Assembly (NCBI GenBank): GCA_030615865.1
Contig: JAUWYK010000013.1
Coordinates: 1 to 31,083, forward strand
DNA length: 31,083 bases
DNA from: Dehalococcoidia bacterium
Lineage (GTDB): Bacteria; Chloroflexota; Dehalococcoidia; Dehalococcoidales; JAUWYK01
Direction of reading: 5' to 3'
Numbering within the stretch: the stretch's first letter is position 1; each line of letters starts with the position of its first letter. Below, one piece after another: positions 23,208-31,083 of this stretch. Below the pieces are notes generated by a model. The model was not told the origin of the DNA, searched no databases, and saw only the letters and a list, made by a program, of their open reading frames with translations. Both the position numbers and the translations under genes were made by a program.

Positions 23208-24872
23208 TCAATACGGTCTCCCTTTTTCCTCCCATATCTTTGGCAGCCCGAGGTCTTCAGCGATGACCTTGTAACAAATATAGCCATTTACGCCTCGCAG
23301 TCCTCCTCCGAAATGCTGAGTGGCGTTACATAGATACAGGTTTTTTATCGGTGTCCGATCGCCTGACAGTTCAGCACATGGTCGAAGCCTGCCCATTTGA
23401 GAGGCGAACATTGCCCCTACCGGCCAGGAGCCTTCGGGCATGCTCAGATTTCGACGCACGATGTCATAGGGAGTATTGTCCCAGGCGTCTATAATCTTAT
23501 CACTGGTCAGGTTCGGGGCATACCACTGCCATTGCTTGGCCGCTTCCTCAACAAAGTCCTTCTTTATTTGAAGCCATTCCTTTTCGGAGAAAAGGCGCTC
23601 TGGGGCGGTGAATTGCTCGATCAGAAAGTTATGTTTTCCATTCGGAACCCGCGTTGGATCCACCAGCGTATCCTGTCCAATACACATAAATAGTTTTTTG
23701 GAAAAACCACGGGTAAAGCATTCAGCTTGTTCCTTGGTAACATAAAGGTCCAGGTCTTTCGGCATGAGCCAGCACCTTCGCGCCCGGTTGCAATCTGGAT
23801 CAAACTCGCTCGCTTTGTAATTTGGGGGCTCGTGGAGGGCAAACCATGCCCAGTGTAAATTTCCCCGGTCGTAGGAGAAGTTCTCTATTTTTCTGGCCAG
23901 ATCCGGGCTAATGTATTCCTTTCCTACCAGCCTGAAGAAGGTCATATTAACGGTGACACCACTTACCACCACCTTGGTGGCCTCTATCTCCGACCCGTCA
24001 GTCAAGCGCACTCCCTTGGCTCTACCGTTGTCAATCAGAATCTTGTCCACTTCGTGCCGGACAAAGAAATCGCCGCCAAGTTCGGTTACCACCTTCTGTA
24101 ACGCATGAGCAATGTTATGAGCGCCACCCTGAACCACAGTGGCAGGGGCCCAGGCAAGGGTTACACTGAGCTGGGCAAGTGTTTCAGCTAGGGGAGCTAC
24201 ATCGTTGGGGAAACAGCCAGTACTGGTTTGCATTGATCTCATAAACAGCATCCTTAACTCAGTACTCTCAAAGAGGTCACAGGCAACTTGCTTCACCGTC
24301 ATGAACTGATACCCCGGGTCAATCCCACTGTCAGGGTCGTCAAGCAGCCTTTCTACAGGGTCTTTCACTCCCCATGGGGGCGGTGGAGTGAGCCGATACT
24401 CCGCGACCGCCTCACGCCATTTCTGGCGATACTTTTCAAACAATAGCCTATTCTGCTCCGCGTCTCGCTCGGAGAACCTAGCAATTCTCTGGCAGTTCTT
24501 CTCCATGTTTTCTTCCCAGTATACCGTCTCCCCTGTAGTTAGATCTGGAGTGGTAGTTACCGGATAGCTTACAAGACAAGTCCCGTCATCAAAAATCGCA
24601 GCCTGGTTAACCTCGGGGGTAAGATACCAAGCCCCCTTTTCCCAGAGCTTAAAGTCCAGCCAAACTGGACTTGTGTACATTCTAGTAAAGTTAGCGCAAG
24701 GGTTGCTCACAAATGCCGGAAGGGGTTGCTCCTCACTGCAAGCACCGCCACCTAGCTCAAACTCTCTTTCAAAGACAGCGACTTTCATACCTGCCCAGGC
24801 TAAATAGCAAGCAGCTATGAGTCCATTATGCCCACCACCAATTACAATCGCATCATAGGTCGCATCTGGCAT
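23208..24872 (-). CDS. FAD-dependent phytoene-desaturase-like oxidoreductase, paralogue 3
   Basis: This 554-residue protein has IGGGHNG (11-17), EREFELGGGACSEE and a C-terminal NATQHFGGGLRGVNGY segment. It aligns along its length with copies 1 and 2 (shared blocks such as WGVKDP...DDPDSGIDP, SELCDLFES-type helix and TSTGC), though far less similar than those two are to each other. It is inserted between the ATP-binding and phosphohistidine halves of the dikinase-like enzyme, so it probably acts on the same substrate. ATG 24872 is preceded by AAGGAGAT. Confidence 0.88.
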   Translation of the reverse strand: MPDATYDAIVIGGGHNGLIAACYLAWAGMKVAVFEREFELGGGACSEEQPLPAFVSNPCANFTRMYTSPVWLDFKLWEKGAWYLTPEVNQAAIFDDGTCLVSYPVTTTPDLTTGETVYWEENMEKNCQRIARFSERDAEQNRLLFEKYRQKWREAVAEYRLTPPPPWGVKDPVERLLDDPDSGIDPGYQFMTVKQVACDLFESTELRMLFMRSMQTSTGCFPNDVAPLAETLAQLSVTLAWAPATVVQGGAHNIAHALQKVVTELGGDFFVRHEVDKILIDNGRAKGVRLTDGSEIEATKVVVSGVTVNMTFFRLVGKEYISPDLARKIENFSYDRGNLHWAWFALHEPPNYKASEFDPDCNRARRCWLMPKDLDLYVTKEQAECFTRGFSKKLFMCIGQDTLVDPTRVPNGKHNFLIEQFTAPERLFSEKEWLQIKKDFVEEAAKQWQWYAPNLTSDKIIDAWDNTPYDIVRRNLSMPEGSWPVGAMFASQMGRLRPCAELSGDRTPIKNLYLCNATQHFGGGLRGVNGYICYKVIAEDLGLPKIWEEKGRPY

Positions 24873-24918
24873 AATATCTCCTTTCCGCTTTCCCGGTCCG
24901 ACTTTTATATCTAAAAAC

Positions 24919-26571
24919 TTACTTGGTCAAGATATAGACGACACCTAAGTCGCCATCAGCTTTAACCCTCATTCCAGTCTTGATTTTCTTCGTTCCTTCG
25001 ATGGTGCCGGAGATAACGGGTAACCCATACTCACGGCCTATTATTGCAGCATGGCTTGCGGCACCACCTACGTCAGTTATTATGGCCTTAGCCAGACCGA
25101 AAAGGGGTGTCCATGCTGCCGAAGTTTCCAGTGTTACCAAGATCTCTCCAGGCTTAAACTCATGAAACTGCTTTTCGCTCATAAGCACATGAGCTACGCC
25201 CTCGGCAACACCAGGTGCTGCCGTCGTGCCATAAAGGTCAGCCTTCAACTCAGGCCTGACCCTGGGAATCGGAACTACCGCCAAGCTGAGAGCAGGGTCC
25301 TTGGCAAAAGTCTCTGGGATCGCCTCTGGGTCGCCGAAAAACGGCGGCGGCTCAACCTTACGAAATTCCGTGTGCTGCTGTTTTCTAATCTTGACTGTGT
25401 CATGCGCATCGAATCTGAGTATTATTCGTATAGCTATCTCCTCCGGTGTCAGGAAGCAAATATCCAGAGGGTCATCGAGCAATCCCGCCTCAGCGAATCT
25501 CTTCCCAACTTCCTTGGTTATAAGCCGACCCAACGCGTTGCCATAGTTCTCGCAGTAGAAAATATGCTCTTCACCGACGATGGAACTCCATTGTGCCGCT
25601 TTCATTAACTTCGCAAACCAGTCCCTGGCATCATCAGGAATGCGAGATATGACCTCCTTTTCGGCTTTTTCCCTTGCCTTCACCAAGCGCTGACGATGTT
25701 CGTCAACAGCAAATGTAGGCTGGGCCATAAATGCCCTTATGGCGGGGAATGCCATGCTCGGATCCTCAACCCAGCTTGGCGTGCCGATGTCCCAGTTGTC
25801 CACCGTCCGCCAGCCGTACTCGTTGTTGAACTCGCGGAGGTCAGCAAGCCACTTCATACCCCTCTCCCCCTCTTGGCTGATTTTCGATAGAAGTTCCCGA
25901 TTATCAGTGGTGGATTGGAAAAGCGGCTCCAGCCCCGACTCCGTTGCCTGCCTAGCAAGATGCCACAGCCCGCGGTCAGTTTGCAGCATCTTGTGGTCAG
26001 CGCCTGCCATCAAGTCATTAAATAAACGGTCATGTTTGTCTATGCCGAGTAATTCCTTGCATACATTCTCAAACTGCGTGAAGATAATTGTCCAAGCGTA
26101 CATCCAGATAAAGTGCACTTCGGCCGCGTACACATAAAACTCAACCCAATCCTCAAAAGCCCGCTTCAGTTCCCAGTCCGTTGCCTTCGCCATATCTACG
26201 GCTTTAATCTTGGCGATCATCCCATTCAACTCATCTACGTATTTGTGGTATTGCTTGCCAAAATCTTCAATCCAGGGGGCTATTCTTTTGCGAAACTCCG
26301 GCTCACGCTGCTTCTGCTCCTCTTCTGTTGTCGGCTTCACTGAAACAAGTATCCAGCCCTCCTTTTCTCTCCAGTCGGCACCTCTGGCTGAGGGGAGTTG
26401 AAAATAATCGGCACCAACGGCAAAGCCATTAGCGTATTGGAAAAGCATCCAGTAATCCAAAAATGTAATTGTGCGCAGGGTCTCTTTCCGGTCAGTTATC
26501 CACACCTTGTGGGTGGACAGGTCTCGTGCCTCGATAAACTCCCAAGCTGGCCATCCATAGTATGCCGCCAT
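24919..26571 (-). CDS. PEP-utilising phosphohistidine-domain protein (phenylphosphate synthase subunit-A-like)
   Basis: This 550-residue protein ends with the swivelling phosphohistidine domain: PGVAEGVAHVL, then GGAASHAAIIGREYGLP, in which the histidine (about 507) carries the phosphate. The preceding ~430 residues hold no ATP-grasp domain and no PEP/pyruvate-binding barrel that I recognise. They begin AAYYGWPAWEFIEARDLS and are rich in aromatic residues, as expected of a substrate-binding part. PpsA of phenylphosphate synthase (about 70 kDa) has the same make-up and transfers phosphate from histidine to phenol. An in-frame ATG 11 codons further upstream (26604) has no ribosome site, so the start at 26571 is preferred. 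The 46-base gap to the flavoprotein gene suggests one transcript. Confidence 0.82.
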   Translation of the reverse strand: MAAYYGWPAWEFIEARDLSTHKVWITDRKETLRTITFLDYWMLFQYANGFAVGADYFQLPSARGADWREKEGWILVSVKPTTEEEQKQREPEFRKRIAPWIEDFGKQYHKYVDELNGMIAKIKAVDMAKATDWELKRAFEDWVEFYVYAAEVHFIWMYAWTIIFTQFENVCKELLGIDKHDRLFNDLMAGADHKMLQTDRGLWHLARQATESGLEPLFQSTTDNRELLSKISQEGERGMKWLADLREFNNEYGWRTVDNWDIGTPSWVEDPSMAFPAIRAFMAQPTFAVDEHRQRLVKAREKAEKEVISRIPDDARDWFAKLMKAAQWSSIVGEEHIFYCENYGNALGRLITKEVGKRFAEAGLLDDPLDICFLTPEEIAIRIILRFDAHDTVKIRKQQHTEFRKVEPPPFFGDPEAIPETFAKDPALSLAVVPIPRVRPELKADLYGTTAAPGVAEGVAHVLMSEKQFHEFKPGEILVTLETSAAWTPLFGLAKAIITDVGGAASHAAIIGREYGLPVISGTIEGTKKIKTGMRVKADGDLGVVYILTK

Positions 26572-26576
26572 TTTTA

Positions 26577-26582
26577 CCTCCT
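26577..26582 (-). promoter_or_regulatory. Ribosome binding site that fixes the start of the phosphohistidine protein
   Basis: AGGAGG read leftward, five bases before ATG 26571. It lies inside the longer open frame that begins at 26604, which argues against that longer start. Confidence 0.7.
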
Positions 26583-26723
26583 GTGATAGATAGTGTGAAT
26601 GCAAGTCTGCTTAGTTATGAAAGCCCTGTTCTTCCAGCTCAAATTCAGGGGTCTGCTCACCCCCTTTCCACCGAATGAATAATCTTAATTTACCGACCTG
26701 AAATCATCGGCCACTTCTGTATC

Positions 26724-27098
26724 CTACCGTAAATCACCTTTACCATCGGTCGGTACCGGTGGCGCTATTTTTTCTGCCCCTTCTTTTAGCTGCCCTTTTC
26801 TCTTCACTACCAGTGATGGAGACCTGCCTCCGAAAGCTAGAAAACGCAAAGCACTAAATATAACCTTCGGGTTCCGCAAAGTAAGGCCGATGATATGCCG
26901 TAAATCAGCCGGCTCAACAAAGGCTCTAACCGTCCAGGTTACGGGCGCAATCACTTGCATGGTCATGAGCAGCCTTTTTGGCTCATGCCCGTCATCTTCT
27001 GACTGCTTGAGTGTTTCTGGGACAACAGTAGTGCACTCAACACTCACTACCTTACACTGAAGCAGAGTTTTACCTAGGCCAGTAGATCTTATGTACAT
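26724..27098 (-). CDS. Unrecognised 124-residue protein
   Basis: I do not recognise this protein. It begins MYIRSTGLGKTLLQCKVVSVECTT, has no signal peptide or membrane segment, a central mixed region (TMQVIAPVTWTVRAFVEPADL), a basic stretch NPKVIFSALRFLAFGG and a charged proline-rich tail. It lies 36 bases after a flavoprotein gene and 152 bases before the phosphohistidine protein, all on one strand, so it is probably cotranscribed. Phenylphosphate synthase has a third small stimulating subunit, but that one carries CBS domains, which I do not see here. The nearest ribosome-like site (GAGG) is 13 bases from the ATG, so the start is uncertain. Confidence 0.55.
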   Translation of the reverse strand: MYIRSTGLGKTLLQCKVVSVECTTVVPETLKQSEDDGHEPKRLLMTMQVIAPVTWTVRAFVEPADLRHIIGLTLRNPKVIFSALRFLAFGGRSPSLVVKRKGQLKEGAEKIAPPVPTDGKGDLR

Positions 27099-27134
27099 AG
27101 TATGTTCATTTCCTCTCGTAAAGTATATTAATTA

Positions 27135-28751
27135 CTAGAATAGTCCAGCCTCTCTAGCTCGTTTTACCGATTCTGGCTCTGGCCACCACTTCTCGATGCC
27201 TAGATCTTCGGCTATCTTTTCCGTGGCACAATAGCCCGGGCCAAAGGTTATCATACCGCCTGAGTGAGTGCAGGCACCACATATGTATAGCTTTTCTATT
27301 TGTGTTGAGTGCTGAGAGCAGTATTCATTGGGCCTGAAATAGCCCATCTGGAGCGGCAAATAGGCACCTTGCTTAAAGCAACCCTGTCTCATGTCGGCGA
27401 ATTTGTTCTCCGTATCAAGTGGAGTACCGATATAATCCCAGATTATGTTTTCATCAGTCATGTTTGGTGCATATCTCCGCAAGACTTCCTTGCACCGTTC
27501 GGCGTGCTCTCTTCTGACCTGATACCATGCCTCGGCTCCGCCATCCTTGAGGTTGTATGGCGCTTCCTGTGAGATAAGCCCCACATGTCTTCCTGATGGT
27601 GCGCGCATAGGGTCATGGATTGACGGGAAACAACTATTGAATCCACCTCCTATTAACTCACCTCTTTTTATCGCCTCATAGTGATTTACCAGGTCATCTT
27701 CACTTTCGTACCCCAACACATAAATGAGCGAGTTATTGAGGCTAGGATCTGATTCTGCTACCTTAAACCTCGGTGCTTCGTATAGTGCCAGATGTAGCGT
27801 GAAAAAAGACCAATCGCTATAATTCCATTCCTCAACCCTAGTAACAAGTTCTGGATCAAGATGCTCTTCACCCACCAGTTCTAAAAAGGTCTGGTGTGGA
27901 TTGAGCGAACTACAAATAAACTTATTGGCCTTTATCACCGTCCCATCTCCCAGCTCTACCCCCTTAGCCTCACCATTCTCGATTACCAGGCGCTTGACTT
28001 TTTGATTGGTAAGAACCATGCCGCCGTTTTGGTATATAAACTTGCTCATTAAGTGAGCAAGGTGATGCGAGCCACCTCGACATAGCCGAAAATGCCAGCC
28101 ACGGTTGATCATTAGTGGCACTAGATAACCTAGACCCTCGAGGTCATAGTCCATGCCCCACATGCAGGACAGGTAGAGGAATAGGGCTCTTACCCGCTCA
28201 TTCTCAAACATGTCATCAACTATCTGCTGGGGCGTGAAGCCGGTTAGCTCATCGTCTCTTTTAGTGATAGGATTCTCCTCAAGCAAGGCTGCTTGGTCTA
28301 GGCTGGGCATAGGGTTTACATAGCTAGCTGGGGCCAGGAAAAGGTCCACTGCCTCCTGTGACCACTTAGCGAAATCCCTAAACGCTTCAGCATCCTTGGT
28401 TGAGAACTTCTTTATAGACTCATATGACCTTTCAGGATCGCTGTACAAAGCTAAATATTTCCCGTCAGAGAAGGGCATGACTACTTGTAGATCCGGGTAG
28501 ATCCACCCTAGGTCATAATCTTCTTCAAGCCGCAGATCCTTAAGAGGTGGGGCATAATCCACCATCATGTGATAGATAGCGTGAACGTCATGCAAGAAGT
28601 CAGGGATTGTGATCCTTTCTGTGGCGAGGCCCCCGCCAAGCTCAAACCTTTTTTCGAGAAGCAGAATCCTTAGCCCGGCCTTTGCTAGGTAAGCACCGAC
28701 AGTAAGCCCGTTTGGGCCGGCACCAATGACAATACCATCGTAGTCTCGCAA
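27135..28751 (-). CDS. FAD-dependent phytoene-desaturase-like oxidoreductase, paralogue 4
   Basis: The 538 residues start at TTG 28751 behind AAGGGGGG. The FAD motif IGAGPNG is at 9-15 with EKRFELGGGLATE following. The mid-protein GGSHHLAHLMSKF helix, GVELGDGTVIKANKFICS strand and a C-terminal CGACTHSGGMITFGPGY segment complete the COG1233 pattern. It is the most divergent of the four flavoproteins in the window. It is the first gene of the right-hand minus-strand cluster, just after a tRNA gene, and has its own promoter-like sequence. Most likely a dehydrogenase or isomerase of a hydrophobic substrate; which one cannot be said. Confidence 0.87.
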   Translation of the reverse strand: MRDYDGIVIGAGPNGLTVGAYLAKAGLRILLLEKRFELGGGLATERITIPDFLHDVHAIYHMMVDYAPPLKDLRLEEDYDLGWIYPDLQVVMPFSDGKYLALYSDPERSYESIKKFSTKDAEAFRDFAKWSQEAVDLFLAPASYVNPMPSLDQAALLEENPITKRDDELTGFTPQQIVDDMFENERVRALFLYLSCMWGMDYDLEGLGYLVPLMINRGWHFRLCRGGSHHLAHLMSKFIYQNGGMVLTNQKVKRLVIENGEAKGVELGDGTVIKANKFICSSLNPHQTFLELVGEEHLDPELVTRVEEWNYSDWSFFTLHLALYEAPRFKVAESDPSLNNSLIYVLGYESEDDLVNHYEAIKRGELIGGGFNSCFPSIHDPMRAPSGRHVGLISQEAPYNLKDGGAEAWYQVRREHAERCKEVLRRYAPNMTDENIIWDYIGTPLDTENKFADMRQGCFKQGAYLPLQMGYFRPNEYCSQHSTQIEKLYICGACTHSGGMITFGPGYCATEKIAEDLGIEKWWPEPESVKRAREAGLF

Positions 28752-28785
28752 GATTGCCCCCCTTTCTTGTTTCCCTATTTTGTGG

Positions 28786-28813
28786 ATTATAGAAGAGGAA
28801 GTAGAAGTTCTAC
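28786..28813 (-). promoter_or_regulatory. Promoter with overlapping palindrome upstream of paralogue 4
   Basis: Reading leftward, a perfect TATAAT lies at 28791-28786, about 35 bases before the TTG start. The perfect palindrome GTAGAA-N-TTCTAC (28801-28813) covers the spacer and the edge of the -35 region, where no good TTGACA is found. A repressor bound there would block the promoter. The whole element lies in the 75 bases between the tRNA and the gene. Confidence 0.45.
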
Positions 28814-28826
28814 CTATTGATACCCC

Positions 28827-28902
28827 TGGTGGAGCTGGGGGGATTCGAACCCCCTACCTTTTGACTGCCAGTCAAACGTTCTCCCAATTGAACTACAGCC
28901 CC
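28827..28902 (-). tRNA. tRNA-Ala (anticodon GGC)
   Basis: The minus strand folds as a complete cloverleaf of 76 bases. The acceptor stem GGGGCTG/CAGCTCC has one G-T pair, the D arm is GTTC...GAAC, the anticodon stem TTTGA/TCAAA holds loop CTGGCAG with anticodon GGC, the T arm is GGGGG-TTCGAAT-CCCCC, and the 3' CCA is encoded. It follows the VTT-type membrane protein gene by 47 bases. Confidence 0.95.
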
Positions 28903-28949
28903 ATAAAGACATTATCTAAATCTAGCAAAAAATGGCACGAAGCGCAAGC

Positions 28950-29576
28950 CTAGACTGGCATGCCTAGCATCCTCAGCAGACCTCCCAGCCCCCAATAACC
29001 AACCATAGCTACACTTATTCCCTTAATCGTCTTACCCGCCCAGCAGATAAGAAAATACCGCTGTATGCCGAAGCGCAGTGCCCCGGCGGCTAGAGCTGCC
29101 GGGTAAAAGAAGGGGTTGAGCACTGCGGAAAGGACAAATAGGGTTAGCGAGCCCCTCCTCTCCATCCACCCCAGCATTCGTTCGTAGGCTGCCTGAATCC
29201 TCTGGTGCTCTATGCCGTGGAGGGCAGTGCCACCGCCATAGCCCGTCATATAGATAGACAAGCCACCAACCGTCTCGCCCAAACCGGCGGCAGCACCAAC
29301 AAACACCGGACCAAGGTAGGGGGCGAACGCTGGTTTCATCACCGTGCCCAAAGCAAATATCATGGGTGTCATCGGCACTGGAGCCAGAATAGTGGCTCCG
29401 CCAAAAACACTGATAATAAAGGCGCCAAGATAACCATAGCCACCAAGGGCACTGACAAACTCCCAAAAATAAACCACCGCCACCGCCAGTGCCACCGTCA
29501 GCACTATGCCCAAGATACCGGCATAATATTCCCACCTCCTCAGAGCCCCCTTCAGCCTATCCCAGTTAAAGCTCAC
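28950..29576 (-). CDS. VTT/DedA-like small multi-pass membrane protein
   Basis: This 208-residue protein has about five hydrophobic segments (residues ~18-42, 45-65, 70-85, 88-112 and two near the C-terminus). The ISVFGGATILAPVPMTP and GAAAGLGETVGGLSIYMTGYGGG blocks resemble the re-entrant loop and G-E-x-x-x-Y-x-x-G patterns of VTT-domain (SNARE-associated/DedA) proteins, which are linked to lipid flipping. The start is GTG 29576 with GAGG six bases before it. It lies 34 bases after clpC on the same strand. Confidence 0.68.
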   Translation of the reverse strand: MSFNWDRLKGALRRWEYYAGILGIVLTVALAVAVVYFWEFVSALGGYGYLGAFIISVFGGATILAPVPMTPMIFALGTVMKPAFAPYLGPVFVGAAAGLGETVGGLSIYMTGYGGGTALHGIEHQRIQAAYERMLGWMERRGSLTLFVLSAVLNPFFYPAALAAGALRFGIQRYFLICWAGKTIKGISVAMVGYWGLGGLLRMLGMPV

Positions 29577-29610
29577 CCTCTACCTCACCCTCCTATCGGT
29601 CAATTTACTC

Positions 29611-31083
29611 TCAGGCAGCAGCTTTGGCTCCCTTTTTGACGGTAAAGATTAAGCCATCCTCTCCAAGGTCAACCCTAACCGTATCGCCCTCGCCGAATTC
29701 GCCTTGCAATAGCTTAGTCGACAGAGGATTCTCCACATAGCGCTCGATGGCTCGTCTTAAGGGGCGGGCTCCATATAGTGGGTCATAGCCTTCCTTAGCC
29801 AACCAAGATTTCGCCTTTCCAGTTAGCTCGATGTTCAGCTTACGGTCAGCCAGACGCCCCTTAAGATCCTTCACCATCAAATCAACAATGTTCCTGAGCT
29901 GCTCCTCAGTTAGCTGATGGAAAACTATTATCTCATCTATGCGATTGATGAACTCAGGGCGGAAGGTCTTCTTCATCTCCCCCAGTACCCTCTCCTTCAT
30001 GGTGTCGTAGTCCAGTTTCTGAGCTTTAGCTTCCTCTTTCCTAGTAGCGAAACCGATGCTCATCTGGCGCCTGATGAGTTCAGCACCGACATTGCTGGTC
30101 ATAATGACCACGGTATTCTTAAAGTCCACCGTGCGCCCATGACCATCGGTGAGCCGCCCATCATCAAGTATCTGGAGCAGGCTGTTAAATACCTCGGGAT
30201 GCGCCTTTTCAACCTCGTCCAGCAGAATCACCCGATAGGGGCGCCGTCTCACCGCCTCAGTAAGTTGTCCCCCCTCCTCATAGCCAACATATCCCGGTGG
30301 GGCACCAATAAGGCGTGATACGGTGTGCCTCTCCTGATACTCCGACATGTCCAGGCGCACCATGGCATTCTCATCATCGAACAAGAATCGGGCTAGAGTT
30401 CGAGCCAGTTCAGTCTTGCCCACACCGGTGGGACCCAAGAAGATAAAGCTGCCGATAGGTCGCCTTGGGTCCTTAAGCCCGGCCCGGCTGCGCCTGATTG
30501 CCTCAGAAATGGCGGTAACCGCTTCCTCCTGATTTACCAGACGCTCGTGAATCCGCTCCTCCATATGCAAAAGCTTCTCGGCTTCACCCTCCAGCATCTG
30601 GGATACCGGAATGCCCGTCCACGCAGAGATTAGCCGGGCGATATCCTCCGCATCCACCACCTCGTCCAACTTCTCTTCTTTAAGCCACTGGCTTTTAGCC
30701 TGGTTGTATTCCTCTTCCAGACGCAACCTCTCACTCTTAAGTTGGGCAGTACGCTCATAATCCTGCCGCTGTGAGGCTGCCTCCTCGTCATTGGTCAGTT
30801 GGTCTACACGCTGCTTTAGGGACTTAACCTCCGGTGGTGCGCTCTCGGTATCAATGCGTAGCTTGCTGGCGGCCTCATCAATAAGGTCAATGGCCTTATC
30901 CGGCAGATACCTATCTGAAATATAGCGCTGACTGAGTTTAGCCGCTGCCTCCAGAGCCTCATCCTCAATCTTAATCTTATGGTGTGCCTCATACCTAGGG
31001 CGGAGCCCCTTGAGCATCTCAATGGTGGCCTCAATGCTGGGCTCACCGATGAACACCGGCTGGAGGCGGCGCTCCAGCGCCTT
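29611..31083 (-). CDS. clpC: ClpC-type AAA+ unfoldase, C-terminal part (5' end outside the window)
   Basis: The visible 490 residues begin inside the first ATPase domain ([16 protein letters not shown]), pass [14 protein letters not shown] and a short UVR-like middle region ([17 protein letters not shown]), then the second ATPase domain with GPTGVGKT (about 217-224 of the visible part), [17 protein letters not shown] and the arginine-rich [18 protein letters not shown]. The middle domain is far shorter than in ClpB, so ClpC is favoured. It feeds unfolded proteins to ClpP. This is a housekeeping gene and marks the right end as core chromosome. Confidence 0.92.
   Translation of the reverse strand, partial: KALERRLQPVFIGEPSIEATIEMLKGLRPRYEAHHKIKIEDEALEAAAKLSQRYISDRYLPDKAIDLIDEAASKLRIDTESAPPEVKSLKQRVDQLTNDEEAASQRQDYERTAQLKSERLRLEEEYNQAKSQWLKEEKLDEVVDAEDIARLISAWTGIPVSQMLEGEAEKLLHMEERIHERLVNQEEAVTAISEAIRRSRAGLKDPRRPIGSFIFLGPTGVGKTELARTLARFLFDDENAMVRLDMSEYQERHTVSRLIGAPPGYVGYEEGGQLTEAVRRRPYRVILLDEVEKAHPEVFNSLLQILDDGRLTDGHGRTVDFKNTVVIMTSNVGAELIRRQMSIGFATRKEEAKAQKLDYDTMKERVLGEMKKTFRPEFINRIDEIIVFHQLTEEQLRNIVDLMVKDLKGRLADRKLNIELTGKAKSWLAKEGYDPLYGARPLRRAIERYVENPLSTKLLQGEFGEGDTVRVDLGEDGLIFTVKKGAKAAA

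Noticed and set aside
25051..25608. Rightward open frame of 185 codons
   Set aside because: It is antisense to the phosphohistidine-domain gene, with no ribosome site or recognisable protein features.
22084..26571. One PEP synthase broken by insertion of the flavoprotein gene
   Set aside because: Each half has its own start, ribosome site and complete domains. The order on the strand is phosphohistidine part first, and the barrel domain is absent, which does not fit a simple insertion.
29032..29535. Leftward open frame of 167 codons inside the membrane-protein gene
   Set aside because: It is a shifted frame of the VTT-like gene. Its Trp/Cys/Gly-rich product looks like an out-of-frame translation.
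1..31083. CRISPR arrays, rRNA genes, insertion sequences with transposase
   Set aside because: I saw no regularly spaced repeats, no rRNA sequence and no transposase gene in the window.

Overview
The window looks like a piece of an uncultured anaerobic bacterial chromosome, most plausibly Chloroflexota of the Dehalococcoidia type. This is inferred from the mix of gene families (HyuA/HyuB-type ATP-dependent enzymes, CaiB-type CoA-transferases, thiolase plus DUF35 pairs, several phytoene-desaturase-like flavoproteins, a ClpC with a short middle domain) and from frequent TTG/GTG starts behind strong Shine-Dalgarno sites. There is no rRNA or other marker gene to prove it.

Layout. (1) 1-1659 is the left arm of a large inverted repeat. 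It holds a nearly complete FAD-dependent oxidoreductase gene on the minus strand that runs off the left edge. (2) 1660-1987 is intergenic; it holds a perfect dyad and the start of what looks like a truncated tyrosine recombinase. (3) 1988-17852 is a run of twelve minus-strand genes: acyl-CoA ligase, tandem-domain CaiB-type CoA-transferase, then a tight operon of HyuA-like, gamma-like zinc protein, UroD-like protein, second HyuA-like, HyuB-like, type I CoA-transferase A and B, VOC epimerase, DUF35 protein and thiolase. (4) 17853-18312 is a divergent control region. (5) 18251-19910 is the right arm of the inverted repeat, a second copy of the oxidoreductase gene about 92-93% identical in the stretch I compared by eye, followed by an overlapping SDR gene and a UPF0261/Tm-1-like gene. 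(6) 22084-28751 is a minus-strand cluster: phytoene-desaturase-like flavoprotein, orphan 124-residue protein, PEP-synthase-type phosphohistidine protein, another flavoprotein, and PEP-synthase-type ATP-binding protein. (7) 28827-31083 looks like ordinary chromosome: tRNA-Ala(GGC), a VTT/DedA-like membrane protein and the 3' part of clpC.

How the genes may work together. Two HyuA-like subunits, one HyuB-like subunit and one acetone-carboxylase-gamma-like subunit are the composition of the acetophenone carboxylase core (alpha, alpha', beta, gamma), rather than of a hydantoinase or 5-oxoprolinase. With an SDR (alcohol to ketone), ATP-dependent carboxylation (ketone to beta-keto acid), CoA activation by ligase or CoA-transferase, and a thiolase with its DUF35 partner, the cluster reads as a complete route from a secondary alcohol or methyl ketone to acyl-CoA plus acetyl-CoA. 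The substrate cannot be read from the sequence. The right-hand cluster contains the two halves of a PEP-synthase-like dikinase as separate proteins, the arrangement known from phenylphosphate synthase, which phosphorylates phenol. Here they are interleaved with flavoproteins. The window therefore holds two candidate ATP-dependent substrate-activation systems with four related flavoproteins around them. The UroD-like protein, whose usual zinc motif is missing, and the orphan 124-residue protein are the least explained parts.
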